The notes below the pieces were generated by a model. That model worked only from the letters and a program-made list of their open reading frames with translations, ran no database searches and was not told where the DNA came from. This document shows positions 59,441-64,000 of a stretch of 64,000 nucleotides of DNA, piece by piece. Where the stretch lies: NCBI RefSeq assembly GCF_963677065.1, contig NZ_OY781872.1, forward strand, positions 2,723,419 to 2,787,418. Direction: 5' to 3'. The position numbers were made by a program, and so were the translations under genes. This DNA comes from an uncultured Methanoregula sp. (lineage in GTDB: Archaea > Halobacteriota > Methanomicrobia > Methanomicrobiales > Methanospirillaceae). Every line of letters starts with the position of its first letter. Position 1 is the stretch's first letter.

Positions 59441-62400
59441 TGCGGGAGGCGATGTTCCCGGGTAAGAAAAAAATGACCCGGCCCCTGTCTTTGCGTAATT
59501 GCCGGCTCCTGGCCGCGGTGCTGGTGATCGCGGCACTGGCGCTGGTGGTGCCGGTGATGGCCAACACGGTCACTATCAGTCCGTCCGGGGGGGACGACTC
59601 CAGTGCGATTACCGCTGCGATGACATCGGCCGGATCGGACGGCATGGTGATCCTGAACCCGGGCACCTATTACGCACACGATATCACGGTGCCGAATAAT
59701 ATCATCATCACTGCGGCCGACACCCACGGGCCTTCGGATACTATCATCGACGCCGCAGTGCTCGGCCGGATCTTCTCGGCTACCTCACGTACCGTCACCA
59801 TCCGGAACCTGGGTCTCCGGAACGGGTACGCCCCTGCTGCCGGCGGTGCGATCTATGCTACCGATAGCACGGTTACGGTAACCGGATCCGCCATCACCAA
59901 CTGCTCGGCATACAACAATGGCGGCGCGATCTTTGCAACCAGTGGCAGCACGGTGATCATTGCCGGATCCACGATCTCCGATTGTTCGGCCCTGTGGGGC
60001 GGGGCGCTCTATGCGTACACGTCCACCGCCATGACGGTCACCTCCACGAGTATCACCGGCTGCACGGCAAAAAATGGGGGCAGCGCCGTCTTTGCCAATA
60101 CCGGCTCTACGGTCAACGTCCACTATTCCCGGATCTTTGGCAACGACGGGTATTCCGTGTACAACAACGGGGCTACTTCAGTCAATGTTGCGGAGAACTG
60201 GTGGGGCACCAACAGCGGTCCGGCATCGTCCGCACTCTCCGGCACGATGACCTCGACCCCGTACCTGGTGCTCGGTATCACCGCGAACCCGTTATCCGTT
60301 CAAACCGGCGGAACCTCAGCCATCACGGCGAACCTGAAGTATGATAGTACCGGTGCTGATAAGTCAGGCTCCGGCACGGTACCGGACGGGATCCCGGTCA
60401 CGTTCGAGACCACCAGCGGGTCGGTCTCCCCGGCTTCGGCCACCACGGTTTCGGGTGCGGCTGGGACAACCTTCACCCCCTCTTCTGCCGGTACCACAAC
60501 GGTCTCGTCAACGGTTGACGGCCAGACGGTCACGGTCAAGATCACCGTGACCGCTGCCCCGGTGGACCACAGTGTCACGAAAGTCACCGGTCCCGGCCAG
60601 TCAATCCAGGCGGCAATTGATATTACGAATGACGGCGGCACGGTCATCATCTATCCCGGCACCTACACCCAGCACGACATCAGCGTCACAAAGAATATCA
60701 GAATCCGGGCAGCGGATGGCCACGGACCTTTGGACACCATCATCGATGCCCAGTCAGCCGGCCGGATCTTCACCGTTACTAACAGCTATTCGCTCGCCAT
60801 CGACAAGCTGACCCTGATGAATGGCAAGGCACCCTCAGATTCCCGGGGTCTCTCGATGGGAGGTGCGATTGGTGGATTGGATTCAAACATACCTTATAGC
60901 GTTACTGTCACGTCGAGCTCGTTCATCGGGTGCTCGGCAGACAATAACGGAGGCGCAATCTCTGCTGATTCGTCTACAGTAATGTCGAGTACATTCACCG
61001 GGTGCTCGGCAGGCAATAACGGAGGCGCAATCTATGGTGATTGGTTAACAGTCATGTCGAACACGTTCAACGGGTGCTCGGCAGGCAATAACGGCGACGC
61101 AATCTATGGTGATTGGACCTCGAACGGCCCCCCGGCCACTGGTACCGGGGACCGGGTCATCACCGCTCTTGCGGTAAGCCCGGACGGCTTCAACCTGTAC
61201 GCCGGTAACATGAACGGTTTTGTCTACTCATTCACCTTCCTGGCTCCGGCCCCGGTTGCCGAATTCACGGGATCGCCGGCCACCGGTTCATACCCGCTGA
61301 AGGTCCAGTTCAACGACACTTCAGCAAATTCCCCAACCATGTGGAACTGGTCGTATGGCGACGGCACCTGGTTTAACACAACGGACAGCTTCCAGCGGAA
61401 CGCGAGTCACACGTACACGTCTGCCGGTTCCTTCACCGTTAACCTGATCGCCGGCAATACTGCCGGTTCCAACAGGGTCTCAAAGACCGGCTTTGTCACG
61501 GTGACGGCTCCGGCCGGTGCCCCGGTTGCCGGCTTCTCCGGCATACCAACAACCGGTACGGTCCCGCTGAAGGTCCAGTTCAATGACACTTCAGCAAATT
61601 CCCCAACCATGTGGAACTGGTCGTATGGCGACGGCACCTGGTTCAACACAACGGACAGCTTCCAGCGGAACGCGAGTCACACGTACACGTCTGCCGGTTC
61701 CTTCACCGTCGACCTGACAGCAACGAACTCCGCCGGCAGCAACAGTAAGAAGATCACGAATTACATCACGGTCAATGCTGCGGTATCAGCACCGCAATCC
61801 GCATTCTCGGCCAACACAACAAGCGGCACAGTCCCGCTGGCGGTCATGTTCCACGACGATTCCACCAACGAACCAACGGAATGGCTCTGGGACTTCGGCG
61901 ATGGCGGCACCTCGGACAACCAGGATATCCTGCACATATACACAACTGCCGGGAACTACACGGTCAACCTCACGGTGAAAAACGCGGCGGGCACGAGCAG
62001 CCACCGGGTGGAAAAGTTCATCACGGCAGGCGAGTCTGTGCTCCCGTGGCCAACGCCGGGAACCACGCCTGCACCGGTCGCGGCATTTACCGCCAACCGG
62101 ACCGAAGGCGACAGACCGCTTGCCGTGAAATTCACCGATACCTCCACGAAGACCCCGACCTCGTGGACCTGGGACTTTGGCGACAGCGGCACATCCACCC
62201 TGCAGAACCCGGTCCACCAGTACACGACAAGCGGCAACTACACGGTCAGCCTGAAGGCAGCGAACGCAGCGGGAAGCAGCACGGCCACAAAGACCAAGTA
62301 TATCCGGGTGCTCGCGCCGGTTGTCGGGCAGAACACGTTCGCGGTCGATGAGGTGCAGACAACAATTACCGGCAGCGTCCAGAATGTCTCGGTCGATACC

Positions 62401-63810
62401 ACCGGCACGAATGTCACGACGAGTGGCAACGTGGTCACCATCAGGAACGCAACCGGCTGGTCATCCGTGAATATCACTTTCGCGGGCACACCGGAGACCG
62501 GGGCGTCGGCCGTCAACGGCACGGTCGGGAGCGTCATGGCAGTGACAGAACCGGTCACGGCCCCGATCGAAGCGGCAGGCACGCCGACCGTCACGATCTC
62601 GCTGAACATGAGCCGGATGCCGGGCACCACCGCTGCCATAACCCAGACCATAACAAAAGATCCGGATGCAACCGCCCAGAGTTCATTCAGCCTCTTTGCA
62701 AGCTCGGAAGGAAAGCAGATCAACGAGATCGCGTACACCCTGAACATTGTCAAGACCAACCTGGAAAATGCCGGCGATGGCGGCATCATCCAGTCCGCAA
62801 CCCTGACGATGACCGTCAGCAAAGCCTGGGTCGATGCCCACGGGGGGGTCAGCAGTCTCGCAGTCCTCCGCAGGGCCGATGACGGCACCACCCAGATCCT
62901 GGCGCCCGTGGTGACCGGCCCCGATGCAGATAACACCTACACCATAACGGTCATATCGCCAAAAGGTCTCTCGGTCTTCTCGCTCGCAGCAGTCTCAGCG
63001 GTTTCAACCGGATCCCCGGGCAGCACCGGTTCCTCCTACAATAACGGTGACACGGACACCGGAACGTTCGTATCTTCGCAGCCGAAGTCCACATCCCTGC
63101 TCGCCCCGGTGGACCCGTCTTCATACCCCTGGACAACCCAGAGCATCCGAGGGCCTACGCATATCACAAAGATCGAACTCCAGCCAATCGGGACGTTCAA
63201 AGATCTCTTCATCCTGACAGAAAAACCGGATTCGCTGCCGCAGGGCATACCGGCGCCGGGCGTACCGGTGTACGAGTTCCACAAGATCACTCTCTACCAT
63301 GCCACAAACGATGACATCAACCAGGCAAAGATCGAGTTCACCGTCAGCCCGTCATACCTTGAGAGCCAGAAGATGACGTCCCGCGATGTCCAGCTCATGC
63401 GGTACCGCGACAAGGCATGGGAGAAACTGCCCACCGAGTACGAGGGGATGAAAGACGGCGAACATCTCTACCGGGCAACGACCTCCGGCTTCTCGTACTT
63501 CGCAACGGTGGTAGTCAAAGATGCAACTATAATGACAACGACAACCACCACGACCGTGCCGACACTCGCAGGCCAGGTGCAGACCTCGCAAAAGCCGACT
63601 GCCACCCATGTAAAAAGCACGGTTGCCCCTGCCGTTTCACGTACCCAGGCCGCCCCGCCGGTAACGGATACGCCGAAGCCTGCGGGAGTGTCAATCCCGT
63701 TCTACATCTTCGGCATTGCAGGGATCATCATCCTCTGTATCAGCATAGTCATAGTCCGGAGATGGTACATCCGCCGGCAGAACCCGGCGCTCTTCAGGAA
63801 GTACGACTGA
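59437..63810 (+). CDS. Giant surface protein: parallel beta-helix, Ig-like, PKD repeats, PGF-pre-PGF, membrane anchor
   Basis: A 1457-residue exported protein. Signal peptide ~20-45 (LLAAVLVIAALALVVPVMA). Residues ~50-250 are a right-handed beta-helix (GTYYAHDITV, then CSAYNNGGAIFATSGSTV-type turns), ~275-370 an Ig-like domain, ~380-560 a second beta-helix (GCSADNNGGAIS repeats). A short propeller-like remnant (ITALAVSPDGFNLYAGNMNG) leads into four PKD domains (~605-955). Then a PGF-pre-PGF region, a Thr/Pro linker, TM (~1418-1438) and tail IRRQNPALFRKYD, as in the protein at 24731. Start: ATG 59437 overlaps the previous TGA; ATG 59452 or 59473 are alternatives. Probable glycosylated adhesin. 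Confidence 0.83.
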   Translation: MMREAMFPGKKKMTRPLSLRNCRLLAAVLVIAALALVVPVMANTVTISPSGGDDSSAITAAMTSAGSDGMVILNPGTYYAHDITVPNNIIITAADTHGPSDTIIDAAVLGRIFSATSRTVTIRNLGLRNGYAPAAGGAIYATDSTVTVTGSAITNCSAYNNGGAIFATSGSTVIIAGSTISDCSALWGGALYAYTSTAMTVTSTSITGCTAKNGGSAVFANTGSTVNVHYSRIFGNDGYSVYNNGATSVNVAENWWGTNSGPASSALSGTMTSTPYLVLGITANPLSVQTGGTSAITANLKYDSTGADKSGSGTVPDGIPVTFETTSGSVSPASATTVSGAAGTTFTPSSAGTTTVSSTVDGQTVTVKITVTAAPVDHSVTKVTGPGQSIQAAIDITNDGGTVIIYPGTYTQHDISVTKNIRIRAADGHGPLDTIIDAQSAGRIFTVTNSYSLAIDKLTLMNGKAPSDSRGLSMGGAIGGLDSNIPYSVTVTSSSFIGCSADNNGGAISADSSTVMSSTFTGCSAGNNGGAIYGDWLTVMSNTFNGCSAGNNGDAIYGDWTSNGPPATGTGDRVITALAVSPDGFNLYAGNMNGFVYSFTFLAPAPVAEFTGSPATGSYPLKVQFNDTSANSPTMWNWSYGDGTWFNTTDSFQRNASHTYTSAGSFTVNLIAGNTAGSNRVSKTGFVTVTAPAGAPVAGFSGIPTTGTVPLKVQFNDTSANSPTMWNWSYGDGTWFNTTDSFQRNASHTYTSAGSFTVDLTATNSAGSNSKKITNYITVNAAVSAPQSAFSANTTSGTVPLAVMFHDDSTNEPTEWLWDFGDGGTSDNQDILHIYTTAGNYTVNLTVKNAAGTSSHRVEKFITAGESVLPWPTPGTTPAPVAAFTANRTEGDRPLAVKFTDTSTKTPTSWTWDFGDSGTSTLQNPVHQYTTSGNYTVSLKAANAAGSSTATKTKYIRVLAPVVGQNTFAVDEVQTTITGSVQNVSVDTTGTNVTTSGNVVTIRNATGWSSVNITFAGTPETGASAVNGTVGSVMAVTEPVTAPIEAAGTPTVTISLNMSRMPGTTAAITQTITKDPDATAQSSFSLFASSEGKQINEIAYTLNIVKTNLENAGDGGIIQSATLTMTVSKAWVDAHGGVSSLAVLRRADDGTTQILAPVVTGPDADNTYTITVISPKGLSVFSLAAVSAVSTGSPGSTGSSYNNGDTDTGTFVSSQPKSTSLLAPVDPSSYPWTTQSIRGPTHITKIELQPIGTFKDLFILTEKPDSLPQGIPAPGVPVYEFHKITLYHATNDDINQAKIEFTVSPSYLESQKMTSRDVQLMRYRDKAWEKLPTEYEGMKDGEHLYRATTSGFSYFATVVVKDATIMTTTTTTTVPTLAGQVQTSQKPTATHVKSTVAPAVSRTQAAPPVTDTPKPAGVSIPFYIFGIAGIIILCISIVIVRRWYIRRQNPALFRKYD
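61293..61709 (+). repeat. Near-identical PKD-coding repeats
   Basis: Two ~147-bp segments, 61293-61439 and 61563-61709, are identical except for a few bases. They start CCCGCTGAAGGTCCAGTTCA and end TTCCTTCACCGT, encoding FNDTSANSPTMWNWSYGDGT and onward. Recent tandem duplication of one PKD domain. Confidence 0.85.
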
Positions 63811-64000
63811 AAGCCAACTCCACGGCTCCATCCTTTTATGGCCCAGGTACATTCTCCTGCCAGCGATGACACACGGGCAACCATTTTCCTCTTTTTCAAA
63901 AAAAAGAAAGTCCGGGAAATATGTGTCAGATGAATTGCCGAATATTTTTACATTATCCTCTGCCTTCATTCACTTTCGCCCCATGCAGCCCGGGCCGTTA
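63811..64000. other. Downstream region of the surface protein gene
   Basis: AT-rich stretch with a TTTTTCAAAAAAAAG tract near 63893, probably part of the terminator region. No gene is visible up to the window end. Confidence 0.4.

Noticed and set aside
1..64000. CRISPR arrays, tRNA and rRNA genes, integrase or transposase genes
   Set aside because: No regularly spaced short repeats, no tRNA-like cloverleaf sequence or rRNA text, and no DDE or tyrosine recombinase motifs were noticed while reading both strands.

Overview
The window looks like a chromosomal segment of a hydrogenotrophic methanogenic archaeon, most likely of the order Methanomicrobiales (Methanoregula-like). The evidence is formylmethanofuran:tetrahydromethanopterin formyltransferase, a form III RuBisCO, an archaeal STT3/AglB oligosaccharyltransferase, huge PKD/PGF-pre-PGF surface proteins, HTH-PAS regulators, and a mix of Shine-Dalgarno and leaderless (TATA about 26 nt before ATG) starts. 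The genus is inference; no rRNA is present. Most of the DNA is moderately GC-rich. The block 34.0-37.2 kb is clearly AT-rich and looks acquired.

Layout. 1-24.3 kb is mostly housekeeping and accessory metabolism: the N-terminus of a Lon protease with a MarR regulator sharing an operator; a Cys-loop-receptor-type ion channel; Cache-domain lipoproteins; ftr with a 5-formyl-THF cyclo-ligase; a PAP2 phosphatase; a condensation-like protein; an NYN-LOTUS protein; a TetR-controlled operon (methyltransferase, Cys-rich miniprotein, alpha/beta hydrolase, OsmC); an Hsp20; a rubredoxin-ThDP enzyme fusion; and a ferredoxin-nitroreductase divergent from an HxlR regulator.

24.7-31.1 kb is one 2132-residue surface protein: a seven-repeat FG-GAP-like propeller, a C-type-lectin/variable-protein-like domain, PKD domains, a PGF-pre-PGF region and a membrane anchor. 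31.2-39 kb is a plastic region. Two ~550-bp non-coding direct repeats flank a MazF-type toxin-antitoxin pair and gene remnants. They are followed by an AT-rich island with a one-domain RNase III-like protein and an ATPase + DUF4435 pair of the PARIS (AriA/AriB) anti-phage type. A decayed uvrA 5' fragment, a YgiT-type protein and a GNAT gene broken by an in-frame TAG lie before the intact uvrA.

39-49.5 kb holds uvrA, an erythromycin-esterase-like gene, uvrC, an AI-2E-type permease, a degenerate receiver-domain protein, an HTH-PAS regulator and an MscS-type membrane protein. 49.8-56.8 kb holds aglB, rbcL, a 0.94-kb non-coding stretch and two tandem HTH-PAS genes. 56.8-63.8 kb holds a membrane-anchored thioredoxin-fold protein and two overlapping surface-protein genes, one with EGF-like and propeller repeats and one with beta-helix, PKD and the same C-terminal anchor tail as the 24.7-kb protein. 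AglB probably glycosylates the many N-X-S/T sites of these surface proteins. No CRISPR array, tRNA, rRNA or transposase gene was seen.
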